Source: Branchinecta lynchi
Lineage: Eukaryota; Arthropoda; Branchiopoda; Anostraca; Branchinectidae
Direction: 5' to 3'
DNA length: 64,000 bases
Assembly (NCBI GenBank): GCA_023053575.1
Contig: JAKZAP010000018.1
Coordinates: forward strand, 17,326,202 to 17,390,201
In this document: positions 10,618 to 20,021 of the stretch, piece by piece
How positions within the stretch are numbered: position 1 is the stretch's first letter
Layout: every line of letters starts with the position of its first letter
Notes under the pieces: generated by a model
The model's input: only the letters and a program-made list of their open reading frames with translations
Databases searched by the model: none
Told to the model about the DNA's origin: nothing
Program-made: the position numbers and the translations under genes

Positions 10618-10659
10618 TTCCCCACGTCTTTTCAAATATTAACATTAATGCCTACTTAC

Positions 10660-10899
10660 CCACATACCCAATGAAATACAGGGCCTGGTTAGGCTTTCCA
10701 CCAATCATTCCAACTGACTGTTCCTGTTCGAAACAGGCCTTCAGGGAAGGTATATAAACCTCATTCACTTCGTGGAGTCCAACTCGTAAAGGTAGCACGA
10801 TTAGAACAGGTCGCCACGTGCTCAAACGGTTGGATGGGTTAAGTTCCCCCATTTCTATGAAGTTGGGAAGGTCATCTATGTGGGTTGTGGCGATGGCTT
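10660..10899 (-). CDS. Atg4: Atg4 protease, exon 4
   Basis: It is 240 nt, entering in phase 1 after CTTTCTTCCAG and leaving in phase 1 at GTGG/GTAAGT. It encodes WRPVLIVLPLRVGLHEVN, then Y-x-PSLKACFEQEQSVG and MIGGKPNQALYFIGYVG. These are the central Atg4 peptidase C54 blocks: the PLRLGL strand and the GGKPN-YFIGY segment next to the catalytic His/Asp. The in-frame join to exons 3 and 5 and the block order leave little doubt. Confidence 0.95.
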
Positions 10900-11029
10900 C
10901 TGGAAGAAAGGAAAGGGGTAATTAAGTAGCGACCCCTTTAAGCGATTCTACATAAAGTAACATTTATTAATGTGCGTGACATGGGGGTTTGAACTGGTCA
11001 GGTGAATTTGCCTTCGGGCGGGATCACTT

Positions 11030-11318
11030 ATTTATTTATTAATTTATTTTCCTCAGAACTGAGGAGTACAAAATGATGTATGAAACAGAACTATGCCTAA
11101 ACCATCTGGTCCATTCAATGACACATAAATATTATAAAAAATACACACGATTTCGACAACTAAGTTACACTTATTTAAGCACTATATTATTCACTTGTTG
11201 AAAAATGGCTACAGGTTGTGGGTTTGGAGGGCTACCGAAGCTTTTTTTTTATAAAAGTTGGTCATTTTTTTCCTCAAAATTAAAATGGGTCTTTTACTTT
11301 AAAATTGGAAACCAACTG
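11030..11318 (-). mobile_element. Insertion inside repeat copy A, probable LINE 3' end
   Basis: The segment is missing from homologous copy B. It begins with a TATTTATTTATTAATTTATT tail and CCTCAGAACTGAGGAGTA, resembling the segment at 16619-16740 (CCTTCAAAACTGAAGAGTA). On the minus strand this is a 3' end with a simple-repeat tail. Exact duplication limits are unclear. Confidence 0.6.
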
Positions 11319-11375
11319 TTCCTATGGCCGGCTTCTACCAGACTATTGTAGTGGTTTGCGAACTCTGTTCACAAT

Positions 11376-11449
11376 CCCCTCGTAGCTCAAATGGTAAGAG
11401 CGCCTGCCTTATAAGCAGAGGGTCCTGGGTTCAAATCCCGGCTTAGGAG
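11376..11449 (+). tRNA. tRNA-like sequence (anticodon UAU), probably a pseudogene within a repeat
   Basis: The D arm GCTC/GAGC, anticodon stem CCTGC/GCAGA (4 of 5 pairs) with loop CTTATAA, and T arm CTGGG/CCCGG with loop TTCAAAT are all present. The acceptor stem CCCCTCG/CTTAGGA pairs poorly (about 3 of 7). The anticodon position reads TAT (Ile). The flanks are repeated at copy B, so this is tRNA-derived repeat material rather than a trusted functional gene. Confidence 0.6.
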
Positions 11450-11480
11450 CATTTTTGTCCGTCAGTTCACTACTTATAAA

Positions 11481-12165
11481 ATCTACATAACGGACTCTAA
11501 GATTCTTTCGTTGCCTTCCGAACCCGCTGGCATCGGAACCGTTCCGGCACAACAAGAGATGTTTTGTCAGACCGAAGGGACAGTAGCCTACATGCTTCTT
11601 TAACTTTGGACGGCGACATGGAGATGACAGCCTATCGAACGAAAACGGAAGGATCTACACCTTCATCGAAAACAGCCAAAGAAAAAAAAATAGGATTAAA
11701 AGGTACAGAATTTTCGACTTTGAGTCTGAATTATTGACGTTTGGTAACTATTCTGACCATTTTAAGTTGTGGGAACCTTTTTAGACCCTTTCTTAATTTT
11801 TTAATAAGAATAATGGAGCAGAGGTCAATCAGAAATGAGATCTTGAACTTTAACAAAAATTTACCAAACAAGCCTCGGATCATATTGGTCGGTTTTCACA
11901 GTCAAGGTCTGGCTTCCTTATGGTAAGTACTGCCTATACTGATACCAAACCGTTTCGTTCGGTATGGTGCGATCCCTCTACTGTACTCCACTTGGTGTAT
12001 TAAAAGTCAGCTTTCGGTGGTCAAAGTAGTTCCTTAAGGCTAAAATCTCAGTTGACGTTTTGCGTTTGTATTTTACTACTACTACCGTTCTACATCAAGT
12101 AACCGTCCCAAGCAGCATACTTCTGCTTCCCCTCCCCCAAACTCGTTTTATGGAGTAAAATGCAC
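11481..12165. other. Atg4 intron 3/4 region, nothing recognised
   Basis: There is no family match, no TIR pair and no splice-consistent exon. Confidence 0.35.
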
Positions 12166-12170
12166 TAGAA

Positions 12171-13573
12171 GAAGACCAAAGGTTTCGATGGGATCCCAAA
12201 AATTCAGTATATGATCCAGAAAACTGGGTCTTGTCTTAGCCAGACTCCTTGAACATTTTTACTATAAAAATCAGAAACAGATTAAGGCCAAATAACTAAT
12301 CATCTGAGAAAACCAAGTTCAGATATGGATTCAGCATGTGTGTTTACCCCTATAAGTTATATCTGTTTTGACGAAAACTTCCTGCCACTTCTACCGATTT
12401 CCCGGTTTTGGCCGAACTCCGGAACTACTTGTCCGGCGAAAAAAGAAAGCTCAAAAGCGAACTCAGGGTATCTTCTTTCCCCAATAATGAGCATCTAATC
12501 AACTTCAAATAAAAATTTAACTTATAACAAATTTTCCGACTCCAGCCGGATTCCGGTTGAACTATATGTCCGGGCAAAAAATGATTGCCACACACGGATT
12601 CAGCATCTCTTCTTACCCTTAAATCCGATATCTAATCAACTATGAATAAAACTTCAATTTTTAACAATTTTCCGGTTTGGGCCGGATTCAGGGCGAACTA
12701 CATGTCCGGGTAGAAAGTTGTTTTTAAATAAGTGTTCAGAATGTCTTCTTGCCCTAAATCGAACATCTAATCAACTCCAATTAAAACTTTTAATTTTAAC
12801 AAACTATCCGGTTTGGGCCGGATTCCGAGCGAACTACTTATTCGTCGAGAAAATGGTTTTGACCATCGTGTTCAACATGTCTTCTTACCCTATAATCGTC
12901 TATCACATTAGCTGTTTCAAAATATTTTGTTTGCCCCTTAATTTGAACCCCCACCCCTAAATGTAGGGCTACAAAGCCCATTTACGAAATCGACTGGTCC
13001 GATGACCCAATGAATCCTCACACCAAGTTTCATCAAAATATCTCATTCCCTTCGAGAGTTATCGTGCTTACAGACGGACGGACGGACAGACGGACAACTT
13101 TTGCGATGTCATAGGTATCCCTTCACTTATGTTTTGGGATCCCAAAAATTATTCTCATACAGGGATTCAGCATCTTTTCTTACCTCTCAATCGGATATCT
13201 AATCAACTACAAATAAAACTTTAACTTTCAACAATTTTTCGGTTTTGGCCGGATTCCGGGCGAAATACATGTCCGGGTAGAAAACTGTTTTCACATAAGT
13301 GTTCAGCATGTCTTTTTGCCCTAAATCAAACATCTAATCAACCCAAAATAAAACTTTAAATTTAACAAACTTTCTGGTTTGGGATGGATTCCGGGCGAAC
13401 TACTTGTCCGTCGAGAAAATGGTTTTGACCATCGTGTTCAGCATGCCTTCCTACCCTTAAATCGAACATAGAATCAACTTCAAATAAAACTTTTACTTTT
13501 AACAAACTTTCCGGTTGTGGCCGGATTCCGGGCGAACTCATAGGTATCCCTCCGCTTACGTTTTGGGATCCCA
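12171..13573 (+). mobile_element. Family F2 Helentron-like element with internal tandem units (near complete)
   Basis: The left terminus AAGACCAAAGGTTTCGATGG/GATCCCAAAAATT is followed by at least six copies of a roughly 125-140 bp unit containing CCGGTTTGGGCCGGATTCCG, GAACTACTTGTCCG and CATCTAATCAACT. A complete right-end module (GACGGACGGACAGACGGACA, then TTTTGGGATCCCAAAA) occurs at 13078-13150. Two to three further units and a second right terminus follow at 13555-13573. This suggests internal duplication or two tandem elements. Confidence 0.8.
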
Positions 13574-13827
13574 ATAAAACCATGACCAATCGATCGGGAT
13601 AAGTCTGCAAAGCTTCGCCTTACCTAAAAGCTCCCAGGATTTTAGGAAAAGCGACCGGATATCTTGTCCTACAGTGTATCAAACCTTTTTCACAAGCCTA
13701 AAGCACACCCACACTATTTCCAGCATTCAAAACTATCTGAATACTGTAAAACTACACTCTGCTTTTAACAAATTATCCATGGCTTTGGCTATTTTAAGCC
13801 TTTTCCCAGTCCCAGTGACATCTAGCA

Positions 13828-14750
13828 ACAAGACCAAAGGTTTCGAAGGGATCCCAAAAATCTAACATTTGATTCAAACAATTGAGTCATGTCTTCGCCA
13901 TTCAGTCTTCGTCAGATTCCTTGAATATTTTTACTGTTAACATAAAGTTCAGAAATGGATTCAGCATATCTCCTTGCCGCGACGCCGAATCTCTAATCGA
14001 TTTCAGAAACAATTTTTGAACTTCAACCAAACTTCTAGTTTCAGCCGATTTCGTGATGAACCATTTGTCCAGCAAGAAAACAAAGTTCAGATATGGATTC
14101 AGCGGATCTCTTACCCTTTCAATGAATATCTTATTAACTCATAAAACATACATATTTTTACCGTCTCTAGATATAGGACTAAAGGACCCACCTACGAACT
14201 TGACCTGCCAATGAGTCCTTGTACTAAGCTTGAACAATCTATCTCAACCCCTACTAGGCATGAACAAGATAAACCAACCCCTTCGACCTTCAATTACACT
14301 AGCTCTCTCAAACATTCATAGACAATGTCATCATCCACGCGCAGAGCTAACTAGTGCGAAGAAAGGAGAGGACTACTATAGCCGAAAATTGGTCGACAAA
14401 TTTTGTGTCCAGTTTTTGCCGGATTCCAGGTGAACTACTTGTCTGGTGAGAAAATAAATTTCATATTCGGATCCAGCATGTCTCCTTATCCCTAAATCAA
14501 CTATCTCAATAGCACTCAACAAATATTTGTTTGCCCCTGAATTTGAAACCCCTCCTCCACCCTCAAATATGGGGCTACATAGCCCATCTCTGAACTTGAT
14601 CTGTACTTTGACCAAAAGGATCCTCCCACCAAGTTTCATCAAAATATCTCATTCCCTTCGAGAGTTATCATGCTTACAGACGGACGGACAGACGGACAAC
14701 TTTAGCGATGTCATAGGTATCCCTCCACTTACGTTTTGGGATCCTAAAAA
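13828..14750 (+). mobile_element. Family F2 Helentron-like element (complete ends)
   Basis: The left end is ACAAGACCAAAGGTTTCGAA with GGGATCCCAAAAATC. The right end has ACGGACGGACAGACGGACAA, ATAGGTATCCC, then TTTTGGGATCCTAAAA. It is a good reference copy of about 920 bp with few internal units. Nothing in it encodes a recognisable helicase or Rep domain, so it is non-autonomous. Confidence 0.8.
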
Positions 14751-14875
14751 CTTGGCAAAATTCAGAAAACCAGTTTTACGCACAAATGGCATGATACTCG
14801 AGCACTCGTCGGGAGCATAACGAGCATGCAAACGATTGAATTGTGGGGAGGGAGGGAAATTCCGAATATTGGTCT

Positions 14876-15483
14876 TTCGTATATTCAAATAATGCAAGAA
14901 ATAGATATGTCAGCTACGATACTTTGGCAGCGATATTTCGGCCCTTCGTGGCAAGGGTCCTCGTCAGGCCGTCAATTGCAGGTTTATTTCCTTCCCCGAA
15001 GTTGAGCTTGAAGATTGACAGCATGACAAGAGCCCTTGCCAAGAACGGCCATACCGCTGCCAAAGCACCATAGCTGACATATTCGTTTTACCAGGGACCC
15101 ATAAACTTTCTGTAATGACTCGCCATTGAGGGGGCTTGTCATTTCCTATGAATATAATATAAATAATTTCCAAAAATTCCGCTTAGGTCGAATCGGCGTT
15201 CTTGCTCAAATAGACAAAATTGCCAGCATGCCACCAGGTACCTAAGCTAGGACAAAAGATCCAGGATACTCTTCCATTCAGAGAAATATTCCTAGTTCAG
15301 CACAAAAGCTGCAAAAAAAAATTTCTATCTGAATGTCGGGTATTTTATTCTCGTGGGTATTTCTCGAACTATCTGATGCTCGGTCAAGAGCGCATCAGAA
15401 ATCTCTTATTGACAAATCCCCTGAATGGCGAGTCATTACAGGAAATTTATGGGTCCTTGGTTTTATGCATTATTTGAATATAT
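14876..15483. mobile_element. Large fold-back element
   Basis: Nested inverted arms: ATATTCAAATAATGCA (about 14879) pairs with TGCATTATTTGAATAT (about 15466), and GACCCATAAACTTTCTGTAATG (15097-15118) pairs with 15427-15452. An inner palindromic module with GGCAAGGGTCCTCGTCAGGC (14950-14970) mirrors TTGCCAAGAACGGCC (15037). It is related to the fold-back modules at 27640, 37680, 52800 and 62490. Confidence 0.7.
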
Positions 15484-15668
15484 GTTTTAAAGTCAGCTTG
15501 GTCTCAAGAAATGTTTACATAGGTCTTTCGAATTTGTTCGTCTTTTGACCGGGCGCGAATTCCTTCGAAAAGACCTTCGATCTATGCCGACCGGCTGCAA
15601 AGGCTGCAAGAGCCAAAAAACGACACTGTAGAAGAATGACTTGTAAGAGTTACTAAAAAGAGACGAAC

Positions 15669-15748
15669 CTACATCACTCATTACGAGAGCATTGTCCATT
15701 GCAATGTGAACTCGCACGTCGTTCCATCTGTCAAACGCAGAGAGCTTC
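15669..15748 (-). CDS. Atg4: Atg4 protease, exon 3
   Basis: This short 80-nt exon has acceptor TTCTTGGCAG and donor GATGTAG/GTTCGT. It is entered in phase 2 and left in phase 1. It encodes KLSAFDRWNDVRVHIAMDN followed by ALVMSDV, matching the Atg4 block in which a F-D-x-W segment leads to the strand ending AMDN. The frame joins exactly with TVAQVLR of exon 2, giving the continuous family motif. Confidence 0.92.
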
Positions 15749-15754
15749 CTGCCA

Positions 15755-16615
15755 AGAAAAAATAAAAACAGTTAAAGCACAACTCTTACTGGAACTGATC
15801 TTTCCACGACGATATAGCTCAGAAATATTGTTTTTCGAAAATACTATTACTTTCCACTTGAAGTTAGCGATTTTCTTGTTAGCACTTATCGATTCTATCC
15901 AGCCTTCCTGCTCTCCGACGCGGCGGCCGGACGCAAAATATTTGAGAAGTGAATGCGCCGTGGATAAAACGTGAGAAAATCAAGCAAAACAAAAAAAGTC
16001 CAAAACAGAATATAGAATGTCCTACCACATCTTCCAAAACGAAAAACAACACTTTGAAGCTTATTAGGTCGTTATGCGTGAAAGATTTGTTGGCTTTCGA
16101 CTAAGTTTGCGTAGCGTGCCTGGTGAAACTCGGCTAGGAGTGAAAAGCGATAAAAAGTCGTAGGTACAAAACGAAACAATGGCGAAAGGCGGGGATGTCA
16201 AGTACTAATTTATGATAACTTGTTCTATTGTGGCAAAACAGTGAGAAATTCGAAAATTAAAGATTGTTACGGGTGCCTCTTCTGTTTCAAAGTCTCTCCT
16301 CCCAGTATCTTAACAGATAGTTGTTCAGTTGCCGGGTTTTCGTAGCTGAACTGTCTGGTGGTTGAACTGACTGGTGATCGAACTTACCAGTGATCCGACT
16401 GACTGTGAGACGTGCTGGCTCTACTGATGGGTGGTATCAAGGTGGCAAGGAAAAGAATATTGTGTAGGCTAAACCAAACTTTCGGAAGCTTATTATTGCA
16501 TAAGGGAGCCAGGTAAAGAATAAAATGCAGAATAAGCAAAATGGGTCCTTTAACATGAACTAAACACAGATATGGGCAATGTTACAACTGTCTTTTTGCC
16601 ATTTGGCCATCAAGC
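15755..16615. other. Atg4 intron 2 sequence, nothing recognised
   Basis: There is no exon or family match. Short related segments such as CAGAATAAGCAA followed by GGGTCCTTTAAC at 16530 recur at 7320 and 38035, marking an old uncharacterised repeat. Confidence 0.35.
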
Positions 16616-16618
16616 TGT

Positions 16619-16740
16619 GATTTATTATTATTATTATTATTATTTATTTGAATCCTTCAAAACTGAAGAGTAATGTATAAAAGGAACAACAACATGTCAG
16701 ACATACTCACATACACTTACATACTAATAAACAGCTGACC
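16619..16740 (-). mobile_element. Non-LTR retrotransposon 3' end with ATT microsatellite tail
   Basis: An (ATT)n run is followed by TATTTGAATCCTTCAAAACT, matching the start of the insertion at 11030. On the minus strand this is a simple-repeat tail after a short 3' segment. The 3-bp-TSD MITE copy 5 begins 25 bases further. Confidence 0.55.
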
Positions 16741-16764
16741 GCTAAAGACAAATTAGCCTACTTA

Positions 16765-17069
16765 GAGCGTGTTCCACCCTTGTAACAATAGTTACTATTA
16801 GTTACTATTTCCGTTCCATCCTCACGAAAAGTTACTACGCAGACCGTTCCAACCTTGTCGGAATAGTAACTAATAGTTACTATTTGCTTACCATGCTCGG
16901 GAGCGTGGTAAGCGTAGTAACCACGCATCTCTGGAACGTGATTGGTCGGATTCGCCCCTGGCGTGAGATCCTGCTGGAAAATAGAAAAATCGTTCCAGCC
17001 TTGACGGCAAAAAGCCAGAATTCGTGACGTCATGCGTAGTAACTACGGTAAGTAGGATGGAACACGCTC
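16765..17069 (+). mobile_element. 3-bp-TSD MITE, copy 5 (full length, young)
   Basis: It is 305 bp with GAGCGTGTTCCACCCTT and GGATGGAACACGCTC ends. By eye it differs from copy 6 (19496-19800) at only a few bases, implying recent activity. Flanks are TTA and TAA, so the duplication is not exact. A minus-strand frame of about 90 codons is open, as in copy 6. Confidence 0.9.
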
Positions 17070-17379
17070 TAAATATACAACGAAGTACATTGCGAAGTAC
17101 AAACGAAGCTCAAAATAAACCAACTAAGCAGGGGACATTTTTGTGAAAAAAGGAAAAAGGTTGTGATGAAGAAGAATGTTGTCAGAATGTTGTCACATTC
17201 AAATGTACTTAAACGAACTACCAATCACTTCGAAATTCGGAGGCGAAAAAAGCTCCAATTCCTGGAAGAACCTCGCGGGAATACGTCTCCCTATATTTTA
17301 CCATGAGGTGGAATATCCAGGACCTTTACTATTAGAGTACTCTTGAGTCTTACCCATTGTGGGTATACAGTGAAAACAG
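17070..17379. other. Atg4 intron 2 sequence, nothing recognised
   Basis: Low-information sequence ending in a poly-G tract (17389-17401) that borders the next F1 element. Confidence 0.35.
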
Positions 17380-17384
17380 GAGAG

Positions 17385-17831
17385 GGCGGGGGGGGGGGGG
17401 GTAAGGTGGCTTATGTGTACAGGAAAACGAAGCTACCGCCTGGGTCAGATCCTTCATAGCAGTCATCCCAAACTCACAGCATAGGACTACGAACTGATTA
17501 TTTCCAGGTTAGTTTGGTCGGGTCTCTGATATGCCTGCCAAGTTTCATTGTCCTAGCTCATCTGGAAGTACCCCCCTAACTCGAAAAAGTATGACAAAAT
17601 GCCCTAAATTTTCAAGTTTCCAGCGCCCCCCACTCCCCCGCATATAGTCGGTGAAACTGATTATTTCCAAGTTAGGGTTGGTCGGGTCCCTGATATACCT
17701 GCCAAGCTTCATTGTCCTAGCACATATGGAAGTACCCTAACTCGAAAAAGTGTGACAAAAAACTCGGACCGACCGACAGACGGAATTGTGATCGGTATAT
17801 GGCACTTGAGCCAGAGGCTGCTAGTGCCATA
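17385..17831 (+). mobile_element. Family F1 element, hairpin end, truncated
   Basis: It contains two near-identical blocks (GGTCGGGTCTCTGATATGCC and AAGTTTCATTGTCCTAGC with AACTCGAAAAAGTATGACAAA), then CCGACCGACAGACGGAATTG. The terminal hairpin at 17799-17830 has arms ATGGCACT and AGTGCCAT. The opposite terminus (AGAGCTACGAGCTC) is missing. Confidence 0.75.
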
Positions 17832-18003
17832 AAAATATTGCCGTTCATCCTATCTCAGAAGGTCGAAGTTATTATTGTTATGCTGTGCGGCATGCCAGGC
17901 CACAACCACTGCCACCACTGGCCGAAACTCAGGCCAAAAAGGTCAGATTACTTTGAGGCAACTTGAAGGTGTAGCAGTAGCCTAGGATACCACTGGAACA
18001 TAC

Positions 18004-18352
18004 CTTAGAACCTGCGCAACTGTGTTTGGCCCAAACCACTGACCTATCTGCTTTCCTTCCGAAATTCCCATCTGGGCTATTTGGTGGATTGAGTACACTG
18101 CACTTCTCTTGTCCTCAAACATTTTCAAAAGCCTCAGATATAATGGATTTTCACTATCAACATTCTCGTCGTAAGTCCAATCTCGACCAAGCTGGCGTCT
18201 ACGAAGAGCTTCGCCTATAACCATCTGTCCGCAGCGAAGCATACATCCCCAACCTCTGTCACTTGTGTATCCTGTGTCCCCGATGGGCTGAAAGCCTTTA
18301 CGGTATGTAAACCAGAGTTTGCTATAAACGTCTTCCCTCACAGCAACCAGGC
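18004..18352 (-). CDS. Atg4: Atg4 protease, exon 2 (catalytic cysteine)
   Basis: It is 349 nt with acceptor TTTGTTACAG and donor CTAAG/GTATGT, entered in phase 1 and left in phase 2. It encodes SKLWFTYRKGFQPIG, then SDRGWGCMLRCGQM with the nucleophile Cys (residue 84 by my count), RRQLGRDW, YSIHQIAQMG and GQWFGPNTVAQVLR. These are hallmark blocks of peptidase family C54. Atg4 cleaves the C-terminal extension of Atg8/LC3 proteins to expose the terminal glycine and later removes lipidated Atg8 from membranes, in the cytosol. The invariant GWGCMLR and GPNTVA motifs are intact. Confidence 0.97.
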
Positions 18353-18364
18353 CTGTAACAAAGT

Positions 18365-18600
18365 TTAATTTAAAGGACCCCGTCGCACTATTTACTCAAC
18401 TTACAGTATTTTAAAAGATTTGAATACTTTAAAACTAGTCTGTGCTTTCAACAAATAACACACGGTCTTGGCTGTTTTAAGCCTTTTCCGAGACCCGTTG
18501 ACTTGTAGTGAAAATAGGGAAATAATTTGCAAAACTGTTTTTTCTGATGGAAAACTTCTCGCAGACAACCGACTACAGCGTGATACACACGAAGGTAGCA
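18365..18600. repeat. Uncharacterised dispersed repeat
   Basis: It contains TTTACTCAACTTACAGTATT, TTAAAACTAGTCTGTGCTTT and GGCTGTTTTAAGCCTTTTCC. Related blocks occur at 13695-13810 and, inverted, at 30540-30640 inside the hAT-like element 30020-30952. This fragment may be the remains of such an element. Confidence 0.5.
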
Positions 18601-18684
18601 AGACATGGAGAGTGAGAAAATCAGCGTGGTAATGTTCGAGGGGTTAGAATGTACCGTACGAAATTGGGGTTTCCGAGTTTTGTT

Positions 18685-18981
18685 GACAAGTTGATTAGAT
18701 GTTCTTGATAGGGATAAGGAGATACGCTGGATTCGTTTCTGAATTTTCTTTTGTTGCCGGACAAGTAGTTTGCTCGAATTCGGGCAAAACCGCAAATTTG
18801 GCAGAAGTAAAGCAGGAAGTTTCGGTCAGTATCGTCAAAATAGATATGGCTTATAGAGGTACAGATAGATAGAATATCTTAACTTCGTTTTCTCTGATGA
18901 TTAGCCTGGTGAAGACAAGACCCAATTGTCTGGATCAAATCTTAGATTTTTGGGATCCCATCGACACCTTTGGTCTTGTTA
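18685..18981 (-). repeat. Family F2 element, left end, reversed
   Basis: Read on the minus strand it starts AACAAGACCAAAGGTGTCGA with GGGATCCCAAAAATC, then CGATACTGACCGAAACTTCC and GTCCGGCAACAAAAG. It is truncated before any right terminus. Confidence 0.75.
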
Positions 18982-18984
18982 TTC

Positions 18985-19490
18985 ATCATTAGTAGGTTTT
19001 CTCCAGTTTGTCTTCAAAAACTTCCATTTTCCACTGAAAAATCTGATGGTTATCCGTCGACGCAACGCAAGAACGAAACTTGGTTCTATTCTTGCGTTGC
19101 GCTTTATTTGTCTGCGTAAGCTCTGCGTTGCGTCACCGCAAGCGCGATGCAGAGGTTGCGTAGTTCAGTTTAAAAGGCAAAAGCCTCAACGCCTCAGTGT
19201 GAAAGCGGTTCCATTCCTCTACTATTCTGCTAAGATCTAATCAGAACGCCAAAAATACGTCTTTTGTTGTTATAAATAGTAAGGAATAAATATGTAAAAA
19301 TATATATAAATAAAAAGGATACTTGAGGCTGCAAGGTTGTCAATTTCATTATCGTCCACAAACTCGTCAAGGTTTCCCGGCCGGATTTCCTGTACTTTCA
19401 TCATCAAGTTGAAAAACTTTCAACTTTTCCATATGGAAGTGATGATGGTGCCGCAAATCCGGGCAGGAGTTCCCTGGGAGCTCCCGATCC
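18985..19490. other. Atg4 intron 1 sequence with a strong hairpin
   Basis: At 19050-19100 GACGCAACGCAAGAAC is followed after about 16 bases by TTCTTGCGTTGCGC, a stable stem-loop. Additional TGCGTTGCG copies follow to 19140. No gene is seen. Confidence 0.5.
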
Positions 19491-19495
19491 TCATC

Positions 19496-19800
19496 GAGCG
19501 TGTTCCACCCTTGTAACAATAGTTACTATTAGTTACTATTTCCGTTCCATCCTCACGAAAAGTTACTACGCTGACCGTTCCAACCTTGTCGGAATAGTAA
19601 CTAATAGTTACTATTTGCTTACCATGCTCGGGAGCGTGGTAAGCGTAGTAACTACGCATCTCTGGAACGTGATTGGTCGGATTCGCCCCTGGCGTGAGAT
19701 CCTGCTGGAAAATAGAAAAATCGTTCCAGCCTTGACGGCAAAAAGCCAGAATTCGTGACGTCATGCGTAGTAACTACGGTAAGTAGGATGGAACACGCTC
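19496..19800 (+). mobile_element. 3-bp-TSD MITE, copy 6 (full length, young)
   Basis: It is 305 bp with intact termini GAGCGTGTTCCACCCTT and GGATGGAACACGCTC and exact ATC duplications (19493-19495, 19801-19803). It is nearly identical to copy 5. Confidence 0.94.
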
Positions 19801-20021
19801 ATCGTGTGTTCGCACTATAAGCCAAAACTCTAATTTCTTGACGAAAGCAGACATTTTCGAATTCAGAGATTTGGGACCTTCGCCACCGGTTGGGAACGAC
19901 TGCACTAGAGGTAGCCTATGCTTTTTTGTGTTTCCAGACTTAGGATTGCACCAACACATTCAGTTACTCAGTAAATTCAAACATAGGAAAAGATAAGTCC
20001 AAGATACTGTATGCAGACACC

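Larger units (their letters stand above)
10960..11480 (+). repeat. Dispersed repeat carrying a tRNA-like sequence, copy A, interrupted
   Basis: It shares with copy B (minus strand, about 25560-25830) the blocks CGTGACATGG, GGGCGGGATCACT, ATGGCCGGCTTCTACC and TAGTGGTTTGCGAACTCTG, then the tRNA-like segment and ATTTTTGTCNGTCAGTTCAC. In copy A the blocks GGGATCACT and GTTCCTATGGCC are separated by about 290 bases that are absent from copy B. Confidence 0.75.
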
